From NCBI RefSeq assembly GCF_000321225.1, contig NW_004451402.1, forward strand, positions 299,961 to 363,960: 64,000 nt of DNA. Reading direction: 5' to 3'. The translations under genes were made by a program, and so were the position numbers. Below are positions 1 through 10,101 of this stretch, one piece after another. Each line of letters opens with the position of its first letter. The stretch's first letter is position 1. This DNA comes from Odobenus rosmarus divergens. Lineage: Eukaryota; Chordata; Mammalia; Carnivora; Odobenidae. Under the pieces are notes generated by a model. It was not told the DNA's origin, did not search any database, and saw only the letters and a program-made list of their open reading frames with translations.

Positions 1-561
1 ATTCGTATTTTCTGTGGATCAAGACCTACAAATCCATGCACTCTACAAATTCCACAGAAGTGAAACTCTGCCTCATAAATAGATGTAGGCTTTTAAAATG
101 GACAGTCAGACATTCCAGCTGCATGCTGATAAAACTGCCATTCCTCCCTATTTTTCTTAGAATCTAGTGGGTATTAAAAAAAATAATTCCTGCCTTCTTG
201 AGCTATCAAGTCAGAAAATCTGTCTCACCCGGGGAGGGAGAGGTGCCTCAGCTCCAGGCATCCAGGCAGCAGCCTGTAAATCTTCCAGCCTTGCGCAGCC
301 AGAGGTCCCGCAGGAAATACAATCTTCTCGGCTGGCGTCCAATGTAAGGGATATGGGACACCTGCAGCACAGCCACTGTGGCCCCTTTCAGCCTGATGTC
401 TCCACAGCGGGGTGCTGGGAGAGCTTGATGTGGGGAACAAGACCTTCAAGCCCTGTCCCTAACTTACCATTCATTCCTCATGTACTGTGAAATTAACCAA
501 TCCACAATCCTTTTCCTTTAAAGCTCTCTATATATGCCCTGTGTACTCCAGGCTGGGACTG
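1..561. other. Single-copy non-coding stretch
   Basis: No repeat family, RNA gene or coding signature recognised. An open frame at 167-490 (plus) overlaps an antisense one at 225-449 (minus); neither shows a domain or splice context, so both look like chance. Confidence 0.5.
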
Positions 562-698
562 GCCTTCCTCCACCCCTCCTCCTGCACCCTTTACACCTGT
601 TACCCTTCCTCCCACACCCTTCCTGCTGCACTTCTCTTCCTGCATTCCCCTTCCTGCACCCCTCCTCCTATACCCATCACACACCCCTTACTCACGCA
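562..698. repeat. Degenerate pyrimidine-rich tandem repeat
   Basis: The plus strand is almost all C and T, built of loose 14-18 base units around a CCTGCA or CCCACA core followed by CCCTCCT/CCCTTCCT. Units are too diverged for a simple microsatellite. It causes several long overlapping open frames here on both strands, which are therefore not evidence of a gene. Confidence 0.6.
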
Positions 699-984
699 GG
701 TCTTTCTAGTGAGATGGAGATACTGCTTGGGATACTGCAGGGCCCAGTCAGTGAAGCAGAGGTCCAGTCCCCTCCGCCCCCCCCCACCATGTGTATGTGT
801 GAAGAGAGGGTGGGGAGGAGACAAGAGAGAGGAAGCCAGGGTGCATCGTCAGAAGAAATGATAAGGATATGGAGGAAAACCCACAAGGGCTGGAACAGGA
901 CTGAGCAAAGCATTGGTCTGCACTCGGCTTTTCTGTTGATGGTTGAAGATACTACAAGCCTCTGAAGACCAAGAGTGCAAAGAT

Positions 985-1140
985 CTGAGTCCCGGTCAGA
1001 GCCCAGCTCTCCCAACATGTTCCAGAGTGATCTTAGGCTAATCACGTCCCTCCCCCTGCCTTCAGGCTCCTTCTCTGTAAAATGATGGGGCAGGCCAGAT
1101 AACCTGCAAGGTTTCTGCCGGTTCTGTGAACTCTGTGCAT
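985..1140 (+). mobile_element. MIR SINE fragment
   Basis: Shows the ordered MIR core: a decayed 'tgacctt..gcaagtcac' block (gatcttaggctaatcac), then a 'ctc..ctctgtaaaatgatgggg' block. Ancient mammal-wide tRNA-derived SINE; too diverged for exact ends. Confidence 0.6.
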
Positions 1141-2845
1141 CCTATCCTTACCCAGGGCTCCTTGGTTTCTGCCAAAATGTGATCTGCAAGGGCCAGCCCA
1201 GACTTATGCTGATAGCTGCACGGTTATAACCATACAGGGGAACCTCGGTTCCAGATACAGTTAGTATGTGACCAAGGTGCAGGGAGGCCACACCCCCTTC
1301 CCCCCAGCACCCACACTGGTATTATCTATGGGAGGGCATGGCAGTGTGCTATGCGATGTTCATAGCCCGTTCATAAACACGGGCTCCATTCGAATTCCCT
1401 ACTAACCTTCAAATTCTGGCTCACCTGGGCCGTGCACCTTTGTTCTTTCGATGGGGGATTTCCATTTGTTGGATATGCTTAAATCTTTTTTTTAAGAGGT
1501 TGCCCTTCTCAATATTTTGGTTCTTAACTTTTGAGGGTGTTTCTGCTTTTAATAAGGTGGTTTTCTTTTTATTTGCTTGACTCTTTTGCTGGGAAAGATC
1601 AGAATAATGACCCGTGCTGGTGGAATTTCAGGTCTTCCACTGTTAATAAAAGCCACAATAGTAGCTGGGGAAAAAATTACTGTGAAAAGTCCCATCTGCC
1701 CCTTTCCCCTGCCCTGTTTATATAAACAGAGGGTAAATGTTACAGTGGAAACCATAATATTGCCCGAGTAATAAAAACATCTGGGGTTTGACTCCTTTTT
1801 TTTCTGTCTTCAGACAGCATTTATTACTGTCTTGGGATTCAACATACCTGTTTTTGCCAGGCAAATGGTGTTAGTGTAGTGAGCGAGGTCTTTACTACCC
1901 TTCTCCCCTCTTGAACTTCTGTTGAACCTCGGTCCGCATGAGTCAGGCCAGTGAGGACTTGGTTAGCCTCCTCTGTTGGTTTTGCGTATCTTGGATGTGT
2001 TTTCCTCACTAGAGTATCAGCTTCTTTGCACACTGGGCTTCTCTCATCATGCACAGTGTACAAATGGTGGGCACAAAACGTCTTCACATCCTTCTTGTTT
2101 GAGTGTCCTGGCGTTTGAGGAAGACCTCTGCACATGGCGCGTGCCATTCTGGTGGGGACGTGTCCTTGGACCCACACCGTTCATGGGGACACCATGGGTT
2201 ACAGGCAGGACAGAGCCTCCATGTTCTCATTTATATAATGATGACATCTGTGTATCTGTCTCCCGGGGCTGAAGCCAAGGCTAAGTGGAGAGCTCCTGGA
2301 CACATTCAGAGCTGTCCTAGTCAGCGAGGGTGGTGCTTCCAGAAAGCAGGACTGGGCTCACGGGACTCCGTGTCCCTCTGTTCTCCTTGCCTCACGCCTC
2401 CAATCCAATTAAGGCTCAGGTAGAAAGTGCGAGAGCCCAGAACTCAGCGGCCATCCCCCACCACCCTTGACAAGAATGGGAGGGCACTGAGCAGACAGCA
2501 GATCAATCGTGGTGATTCAGGAAGCCTCAAGGGGTCCGGTTTGCAGCAACTGTGGGGATGTGGTCTTGGCAGGTGGGTGGTGGACTGCTGTCTGCTCCCT
2601 TCTTTCCTGCCCAGTGGCTCCCTCACCTCTCACATGGTGCCTCGGTGCTTCGGGAAGGGGAGATCTTATCATGGACCTGGGGTTTCTTCAATCCAGCTCT
2701 GCAGACCTCTGCTCAGTGCCCTCCTTGTGCAGAACAAATTAAATGAGAGTCTTCAGCCCAAATCCTTCCATATTTCTATTTTACACATGACACGTTAACG
2801 TGTAACCCCATTAGGCTTTTTGCCTTTAGTCATGGATATTGGGGA
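1141..2845. other. Single-copy non-coding stretch
   Basis: T-rich around 1480-1580 and 1790-1810, otherwise ordinary mixed sequence. Open frames at 1839-2177 (minus), 1976-2272 (plus) and 2427-2798 (plus) overlap and show no recognisable domain. A perfect 14-base palindrome sits at 2790-2803. Confidence 0.45.
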
Positions 2846-3074
2846 TAGGAAAGGCTTTATAGGTTTTATTTATTTATTAGAGAGAGAGAATGAGAGAGAG
2901 AGAGAGAGAGAGACAGAGAGCATGAGAGGGCGGAGGGTCAGAGGGAGAAGCAGACTCCCTGCCGAGCAGGGAGCCCGATGTGGGACTCGATCCCGAGACT
3001 CCAGGATCATGACCTGAGCCAAAGGCAGTCGCTTAACCAACTGAGCCACCCAGGCACCCCTAGGAAAGGCTTTA
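2846..3074 (-). mobile_element. CAN-type tRNA-Lys SINE with target-site duplication
   Basis: Minus-strand SINE body at 2860-3060. Read on the plus strand: A-rich tail complement (ttttatttatttatt), a GA-rich microsatellite, the arctoid 'ccctgccgagcagggagcccgatg' body, then the tRNA-derived head ending 'gccacccaggcacccc'. It is flanked by an exact 14-base duplication, taggaaaggcttta, at 2846-2859 and 3061-3074, fixing both ends. RNA polymerase III A and B box remnants lie in the head. Confidence 0.95.
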
Positions 3075-3084
3075 AACTTCAATC

Positions 3085-3205
3085 AGTTTACGTATGAGGG
3101 AAATGAAGTCCAGAGATGTCAAACAACGTGCCTGTGGTCACACAGCTTGTTACTTGCAGATCGGGGACCAGAACCTAGCTCTCCTGCCTCTGGGCCAGCT
3201 CTCCC
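3085..3205 (-). mobile_element. MIR SINE fragment, minus
   Basis: Reads as reverse MIR core: 'gagggaaatgaagtccagagatgtcaaa', then 'gtcacacagcttgttac', then 'gaacctagctctcctgcctc'. Confidence 0.65.
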
Positions 3206-3344
3206 CCACTTCTCTGTGTTTCCGCATGAAGTGATATGCATGTGGAGTATCACTTGGCATATAATATATCCACATGTACATGTTTATTGGTTTATAAACA
3301 TCAGTTTGCAAGCATTGCTGTCAGAGGCCCGGTGGCGCAACGGA

Positions 3345-3500
3345 GGGAGGGCAAACACTCACAGGTTCTGAGTTCTGGTCCCACCTCCACCCACTAGCTG
3401 GTTCCTAGGCAAGTCATTCTGCCTCTCAGGGTCCCATTTTTCTTGCTTTAGAATAAAAAGTTCTTATTTCAAGTCCCCTTCCAGCTACACGAATCTGAAT
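3345..3500 (+). mobile_element. MIR SINE fragment
   Basis: Contains 'gagttctggtcccacctccacccactagctgg', 'ggcaagtcattctgcctctcagggtccca' and the 'ccccttccagctac' tail of MIR, in order. Confidence 0.65.
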
Positions 3501-4404
3501 TTGTTGCTAAATTGAACCACATTTCAAAAAAGCTTGTTGGTTAAAGATGTTTTATAATAAATACTGGATCTTTTGGAAAAGTGAGTAGCTACTCCCTAAG
3601 TTGTTGTGATGGTGATTTCAGATTTTCACACGTCAGTCCTTTCAGAGAGGAGCTGTTATTCTAATGCTGATAGCTTTGAACTACACAAGCCAACTACAAA
3701 GCATTTGTCTTCCTCATCAAGGAGCCATGTATGCATCCTGTTGGACACCTTTCTTCCTGCCTGTCCCTCCACACTGGGCGCCCCGGCAGAGACACGTGGC
3801 CCTGGGGCCTGAAGGACCAATGACACCAGTCACAGGTGGAAGGGGACTCCGCTTCAGTCTGGACCTCCACTCACCTGTGTGGTAGGCTGGCTACTTCACC
3901 AGCAGACCCAGCCACGGCCCTTCGAGGCTCTTCAGGATACACAGTCTGCACAAACACTGACCCGTGCAAAGGCCTGAATGTGGTTGATTCTGTTTAATAG
4001 CTGCCTTATAAATAATTCAAAGTTGCTACAAATCCACAAATCTTTTTCACATTGCCTGCTTGCAGTAAGCTCTCCACAAATGTTTATTGAATGACTGCAT
4101 ACATTAACATACAAATGAATATTTTGCAAAAGATTTTGGTATTCGTATTTGCACATCTGTCTGTTGAATGTTCTGAGGATCTGTAGCAGCCCTCACAAAA
4201 TGATGAGGCACACTACCAAAATAGGCCCCAGAGACCAGGGAAACCAGAGGAGGCCCTGGTCCCCCTGCTCTTCACCTGGTGGAAGGGAATGGGGCCATCC
4301 CCTCGGCTGCTACAAGCCTCCAGCATGAAACCTGTCCAGCCTAGAGCCTTGAGGCTCCCACCACACACCATGCTTGACTTGGGGGGTTAAACACCTATTC
4401 TGGG
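3501..4404. other. Single-copy stretch with a small L2/MIR 3' tail
   Basis: Mostly unrecognised sequence. At about 4050-4110 the text 'agtaagctctccacaaatgtttattgaatgactg' resembles the shared L2/MIR 3' tail on the plus strand. Open frames at 3606-3885 have no support as exons. Confidence 0.4.
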
Positions 4405-4985
4405 TTTCTAACTGACAGCACGGCCAGAGATGTTCACACCCTAATTCCTAGACCATGTGACCAGGTCCTAGCAAAAGGACTTCGCAGATTTCATTAAGGT
4501 TACAGACCTTACCACAGGGAGATTCTCCTGAATTGTCTGGGTGGGCCCAACTGAATCGTGCAAGCCCTCGGAAGCAGAGAATTCTGGCTGGAGTCAGAGA
4601 GATGTGGCAGAAGGAGGAGTTGAAGAGTTCACACCAAGAGAAGGATTCCGTATGTCCTTGCTGGTTTCAGGAGGGAAGGGCAGTGATGCAGGCAGGCCCT
4701 GGATGACAACCTTCGAGGAAATGCGGACTCTGGCCCTAAACCACTGGGACCTGAATTCTGCCAACAAACTCAGTGAGCTTGAAAGAGGAGTCTTCCCAGA
4801 GCCACTAGAAAGGTCTGCGGCCCTGCTGACACCTTGATTTGGGCCCATGAGACCCTCAGCAAAGAACCAGCTGAGCCACCCCTTGCCTCAGCTTCTGAAT
4901 AGGGAAATGGAATAATAAGTGGGTGTCGATTTAGGGCATCGGGTTTGTGTTAATTTGTTACTACAGCAGCATGTGAGTAAGGGAA
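4405..4985 (+). mobile_element. ERVL-MaLR (MLT1-class) LTR
   Basis: Ordered LTR landmarks: 'acaccctaattcctagaccatgtgacc', 'ggacttcgcagatttcattaaggtta', 'gggtgggcccaactgaatcgtgcaag', 'gctggagtcagagagatg', 'gacaccttgatttgggccc', then 'gtgttaatttgttactacagcagca'. This is the plus-strand order of mammalian MaLR-type LTRs. The 98-aa open frame inside is a by-product. No internal retroviral sequence adjoins it, so it is probably solitary. Confidence 0.75.
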
Positions 4986-5085
4986 CACTGCCTTCAGCTC
5001 TTGGGATCCCATTTTCCTCCACTGAGTGGAAGGGGTTGGGCTAGGTCTCTGACACCTCTCTCAGCTCCTGAGTTCTAGGACCCAC
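4985..5085 (+). mobile_element. MIR-like fragment
   Basis: 'cccattttcctccactgagtgga' followed by 'gggctaggtctctgacacctctctcagctcctgagttc' matches the 3' half of MIR. Confidence 0.45.
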
Positions 5086-6224
5086 GATCGAAAATTGATT
5101 GGGTTGATAAAAATACCAGTATTTCGTGAAGTAAGGTTGTGGACTCCACCCGACGGGGTTCAGAGAGGAGCTTTCCAGCTGCAAACTGCACTTACCCCCC
5201 TTCTGTGTTGGGTTCCTTTTCTGTTAATAGGAATAGCACATGGATTTGAGGATTAAGCGGGAAAACGTGTGGACGACACCTGGTTCTGAGGAGCCTGACC
5301 AGCCCGTAGAGCTGCCGGAAGCAGCCACATTTACTCTTCCCTTTTCGGTCCAGCAGCTGGCCAGGAGCCTGGGCCAGCTTGCCCGCCAGTGAGGGCAGCC
5401 CACACAATGGGGCAGTGCCCTTCAGCCTGGGCCAGGAGCCCATCTCTTTCCTTTCCAGGTACTAGAGGTTCAGCTGACCCAGTTCCGTGGCCACTGTTGG
5501 CTTTGGTCAGGAGGTTGGAGACGTTATTTCTGACATTTGGGATAGTTCTAGAACTTCCCAGGCTCTCTGGTATGTGTATTTCCTGGGATTTGCCATCTTG
5601 AATTCAGAGAGCTTATTGTTCCAGGGAGAGGCATTTTTCAGGGGACTCTGATTTTCTGCAAGTGGAGTTTACCGTATTTGACCTGTCTTGTTGACATCCC
5701 CTCTGGTAATAGGTCAGCCGTTTCTTCAGGGTGACAGGAGCCTGAGTACAGGGATGAAGAACACAATAGGTCCTCACAGACCTCCTGTTTCCACCGCTCC
5801 TGGCCCTCTCTGCAGAGCTCACTAATGTTTGTGATGTCCCGCTTCCCTGGCTCCTTCTGGAAGCAGCCAGAACCAGAACCCAACTAAATGAAGAAACCCA
5901 CATAATCTCCTACACTCTGGGATCGATGAGCCTAATGATGAACAAATGCCACCAGTTGTCCATCTGGACAGGCCCACCTTTGGAAATGGTAGTAGGAAGC
6001 CCCTTATTTACGTGTGAGTTGGGGAATATCTAGCCCTTCCTCAGTAAAGTCTTGACCTTTAAAATGGCATCTATATACCCGTTAGGTACATAGGTTGGAA
6101 TTTTGGCTTTGGAATAGCTGAGGGACTTTTCCTTAATTGGATCAGTCCCTTCTCACTGGGCCCCGTGGGGTTTAAAGTGCAAGAACAGTCCAGAGAAGAG
6201 TTGAGTTGAAGTGAGATACATGGG
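5086..6224. other. Single-copy non-coding stretch
   Basis: No repeat or gene recognised. The minus-strand open frames at 5613-5903 and 5638-5883 are alternative frames of the same DNA with no domain content. Confidence 0.45.
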
Positions 6225-6430
6225 ATTAGCAGGCACTTTGCAGACTCAGAGCCAAGCAGTCGGGTCAAATGCTGGCACCGACAGCTGTGTGACTTTGGGA
6301 AAGTTACTTAACCTTTCTGTGCCTATAGGGGGCTGTTATGAAGAGAAAAGGAATTTAAATATGTATATAATAAAGCATTTAGAACTCCGCATGGCCCGTG
6401 AAAGTATTAGCTGTTCCCGTAGAGTCCTGA
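6225..6430 (+). mobile_element. MIR SINE, nearly full length
   Basis: Shows 'gtgtgactttgggaaagttacttaacctttctgtgcctatag', then a diverged 3' half ending 'aaagcatttagaactccgcatggcccgtgaaagtatt'. Order and spacing fit a plus-strand MIR. Confidence 0.7.
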
Positions 6431-7489
6431 CATGGGCTTTGTACTGACCAGACATTGCCGATCCCCTGAGCCACTCCTCTTCATGCAAACAAACCGGCAC
6501 GACCCTATGGAGGGGACGAACCCTGAGATTAACCTTCTCACCTGAGGTTTTCCTCCTGGTGCCACCCACTGTGGCCCAAAGAGTCTCTCTCATGCAGAAC
6601 TTTTGGAACTGGCTAGCAGCAGAATTCTGCAAAGCAGGTGAGGCTACTTACTTCTTTCTCATGTCCTGGGATTGCTATTCCAGATGGGCAAACTTAAAAA
6701 AAAAAAAATACGTTTCTGGTACTCAGTTAAAAAAATTGTGTCAATAGCTTTATTGGCTCAAGATCAGCAAGAGAAAAAAGGGGGGGAAAAGTTCTGCCTT
6801 TCAACAGAACAATCAAAAATGCTGAACGTGTCTTCCCCCCACAAGGCTTATTTATGGCTTTCTTTTCAGAATTCCTTCCTTTGGTGGTTGAGACATGCAC
6901 GATGTCTTTGAAGTGGGATAGACATGCTTTCTGCATGTGTGAGCAGCTGTTTGCCTCTCTGCAGGGCTGGTTCAGATGCACCATTTTTCCTTACGATTTC
7001 CAGTCATTGACAGAGGGATCTTGCCCGGGACTTTGCACACAACTTGGTTACGGTGAACAGATAAGGGGATTTCACAGGTGGATCCTTGGCTCCACTGAGA
7101 GCAGCGATCTTCACATGCTCCTTGCAGGCAACATTTTTGCCAAGATTTGTAACCCCGGGGCGGGGGGCCAGGGCGGGAGGGGAGTGGGCACCGCACTGGG
7201 ACAGCACACTCGGGATCCGTCTGTCCTTCTTCCTGCCTTTCCCACCCCGCTTCCAAGTCAGAAGCTGCTTCATGGCAGTTGTACATATGAGCAAGCAGAG
7301 CCCACCGTGTGAAAGAGTATGTCAATAGAACTGGGCCCCGTTTCCTGGTAGTTCCGAGATTCAAATGCTGGCATATTCCTCGGGGATTATGTTCTGATTA
7401 CGATTATATGTGTCAGTTCCAACTGATTTAACAATGATCGCTCCAGTCTCTGCTTCTCTTTGCAAAGCAAAATCTATGATTCTATAATT
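6431..7489. other. Single-copy stretch with a G-rich block
   Basis: No gene recognised. The 152-aa open frame at 6854-7312 (plus) is opposed by a 130-aa frame at 6972-7364 (minus) over the same bases; neither shows a known domain. A G-rich cluster lies at 7157-7188. Confidence 0.45.
7157..7188 (+). other. Predicted G-quadruplex motif
   Basis: Six runs of three to six G separated by loops of one to three bases. This satisfies the usual G3+N1-7 rule with spare runs on the plus strand. Confidence 0.55.
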
Positions 7490-7585
7490 ACATGTTGATT
7501 AAATGTGATAATACACGAAGTGAGCATGACCAACGCATGGGAAGCGCTCAATAAACTTGATTGTATGACTATTGTTATCGCATGT
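7490..7585 (+). mobile_element. MIR/L2-type 3' tail
   Basis: 'ttaaatgtgataatacacgaagtgagcatgacc' followed by 'gggaagcgctcaataaacttgattgtatgactattgtta' resembles the 'gtgcctggcacatagtaggcgctcaataaatg' tail shared by MIR and L2. Confidence 0.45.
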
Positions 7586-8044
7586 TGCTTTACCCAGGGA
7601 TTTCAGAGAAATAAAGTCTCAAAGATCGCCTCTGTTATCTGCCAATACCACAACTTCTCTCTCAGTACTGCTTCTTAGCACTCTTCTGTCTCACGAAACA
7701 AAAATCCAAGGTCCCATGGTTCTGCATATTCACTGTGGCTACTATACTTTCTCTCTCCTTCCTTACAGAGTGAAGACCCTATCCAAGAAATATTACTTTG
7801 ACTCTTGACTTTTCCTCAGTTTTCCTTCATCTTTTGACCCTTTACTCCCAGGCTATTGGCACCAATAGCCACAGAAACCATTGCTTCTTCCCACTGCCTT
7901 ATGCAGTGGTCTCTGGCCCATTGTGCCCATTGGCTGCTCTGTGTCATTGGATTCCGTGGCTCTGCCCTGTCCATGGTGGTATCCGGAAGAGTGGCCAACT
8001 GGCCAGAGGGTTATTTCAAGAATACAGGAACTGTGGCAGTACAT
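7586..8044. other. Single-copy non-coding stretch
   Basis: Nothing recognised. Five short overlapping open frames on both strands share 7800-8060 without domain content. Confidence 0.4.
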
Positions 8045-8600
8045 TAAGCAACTGAACTGTTCATTTAAATTTAATTACTTAAAATTTAAATTTAAAACAG
8101 ATACTTGATTCAGTTATTGAGAAACTTTTTAAAAGACTTATTTATTTATTTGAGAGAGAGAGAGTGAGAGAGAGCGTGTGTGAGCTGGGGGAGAGGTAGA
8201 GGGAGAGGGAGGTCCCAAGCAGACTCCCTGTTGAGTGGGGAGCCTGACCCAGGCCTTACTCTCTGACCTAAGCCAAAACCAAGAGTCAGACACCCAACTG
8301 ATTGAGCCACCCAGGCGCCCCTTGAAAACCTTTTAAGTATGATTGGAACAACTTGGGCCTGTGAACGTAGTTTTCTCCACTGTAAATTTTATGAGATCTA
8401 AGTACAGTTCAAGCATTGCTGATGAAAATTTAGCATCTGAATTGAGGTGTGCTGTAAGCTTCTGAGATCTGGCTTGAAACAAAGAACGTAAAATCTCCCA
8501 GTACTTTTTATATTAATTACATTTTGAAATCATACTATTTTGGCCAGAGGGGGTTAAACAAAATCTGTCACTAAAGTTGGTTTCACTTGCTTTGATTTTC
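8045..8600. mobile_element. Old hAT-type DNA transposon, split by a SINE
   Basis: The right part (8337-8600) has 'ggaacaacttgggcctgtgaa', 'gtaaattttatgagatctaa', 'gatgaaaatttagcatctgaattgaggtgtgctgtaag' and 'gggttaaacaaaatctgtcactaaag'. I recognise this from a common mammalian MER1-group (hAT-Charlie-like) element. The left part (8045-8132) is AT-rich and seems to belong to the same copy. No transposase is present. Confidence 0.5.
8117..8336 (-). mobile_element. CAN-type tRNA-Lys SINE, older copy
   Basis: Body at 8133-8321: (ttat)n complement tail, GA tract, 'gactccctgttgagtggggagcc', head ending 'gattgagccacccaggcgcccc'. The flanking duplication is imperfect: ttgagaaactttttaa (8117-8132) against ttgaaaaccttttaa (8322-8336). 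That, and a short deletion in the body, suggest an older insertion. It sits inside the hAT-type element. Confidence 0.9.
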
Positions 8601-8689
8601 TTTACAGTGGGGCTGCAGGAACATTTTGTCTTGCACTTTATCTCGATGGGACAGCCCTGCTGTGGGTCATTTGCTCCTGGAAACCCTCT

Positions 8690-9135
8690 CCTCCTTTGGC
8701 TTCTGAGCCCCAGCCTCTCCTCTTCCCTCTGACCTCTTTACTGAGGGCTAGTCTCCACAACCACTCCTCAATGTCGGCGCTTCCCAGCATTCTGTCCCTT
8801 AGCCTTTTCTCTTGTTACACAATCCATTCTTGCTCAGTGACCCCCCACCCCCCGCCCTCTGCTTGAATGTGTACAACCTATAACGTTTGCAGGAGCCTCT
8901 CTGCGGGGTGACTCCAGCAGGCTGTCTTTCAATATCTCAAACTCCACCTGCCCCAGTTCATCCCACCTTCTTGCCTCTGAACTGTGACCTTCTTCCTGGA
9001 CGTCCCTGCTGTGAATTGTGCCCTTACCATTTGTGCCAGAAACCAGGGCCAGGCCAGAGCCCTCCCTTATTCTCAGGGTCATGTCTATCAGATACTGAAT
9101 CCCACAGCTTTACATCTCCAAGGCTTACTTATTTT
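8690..9135 (+). mobile_element. LINE-2 (L2) fragment
   Basis: 'caggctgtctttcaatatctcaaactccacctgccc' and neighbouring CT-rich text match the L2 3' segment that encodes the end of ORF2. No frame survives. Confidence 0.5.
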
Positions 9136-10061
9136 AAAAATGGACATTTGTACCTTTTGGCTACCTTCACCCAGAATGCTTTCCGATGTGTTAGCACCTA
9201 GCACAAAATCTGAAGAGGGACATAGGAGAATAGAGAGGCACAAGGTACACTCCAAATTTTTGCCCTAATTCCTCAGGGCAGTATAAAAGCCCTTAGTCTA
9301 CCTCTCCCTCCGTATCTGCCAGACCCTCCTGCACCTGCTCCTAGGTCCCTCTATGCCAACAGGTGGCCCTTAGTGCCAGGCTGCTCCATGCTTTGCCCAA
9401 CGGGTTTCCTCTGCCCAGAGACCCCCAAACCCACCTCTCTACCTGGTAGGACAGACACGGCTCTTCTCAGGTGCCTTTGCTAATGTGTGCCCCACCAGGG
9501 AATAGAGCATTCTTCCTTTGGGCCCCTTCGAACCACTGGGGATTTCTGTCCTGCTACCTGATTATTACCATGACTTACCAACTTGGCCACAAATGACCTC
9601 ATATGAAGATTAATGTCCCAATTATGGCCAGATGACAATGGATCTGATCCAGAAACTCAATTGCCCCTGAAGTCCTTGTTAGCTTTCTGAGGCATGGTCT
9701 CTGATGAGCTGGGACTCATGTTTGCCCATGTTCTTCTCCTCTACAGCTCTAAGAGGTAACTCTCCTGGCTGCCTGATAATCAGGGGCCATCAAGGAAGGG
9801 GGGTAGCCTGGAAGCAGTGCAGGCAATAAGAGGTGCATGGTCTGCAGAGAATTTTAAAAGAATGATAAAATTGACCAGAAGTCAACTTATCATCTCATAC
9901 TAACAACTCTAAACAGTGGCAGAAATAGACTATTCCTTCTCACCGGGGTGGCCCTCTCCCACTGTAGCCCCTCCCCTACTTAAAGCATTTGTTATTTCAA
10001 CTTATCCCACTGTCTTGTAATTCCTGGTTTACTTCACTTCTCTACATCATCAATTAGATTT
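9136..10061. other. Single-copy non-coding stretch
   Basis: CT-rich at 9290-9500, otherwise mixed. Text at 9300-9560 (e.g. 'gggaatagagcattcttcctttgggcccc') faintly recalls L2, too weakly to call. No long open frame. Confidence 0.4.
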
Positions 10062-10086
10062 TATATATATATATGTATATATATAT
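10062..10086. repeat. (TA)n microsatellite
   Basis: Alternating T/A with one internal 'tg', just outside the poly-T (3' poly-A) end of the adjacent minus-strand LINE-1. Confidence 0.8.
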
Positions 10087-10101
10087 TTTTTGGTCAGCAT
10101 T

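Noticed and set aside
562..965. Overlapping open frames on both strands
   Set aside because: Caused by the pyrimidine-rich tandem array that lacks stop codons.
6854..7364. 152-aa plus frame and 130-aa minus frame
   Set aside because: Mutually overlapping on opposite strands across a G-rich block with no recognisable protein features.
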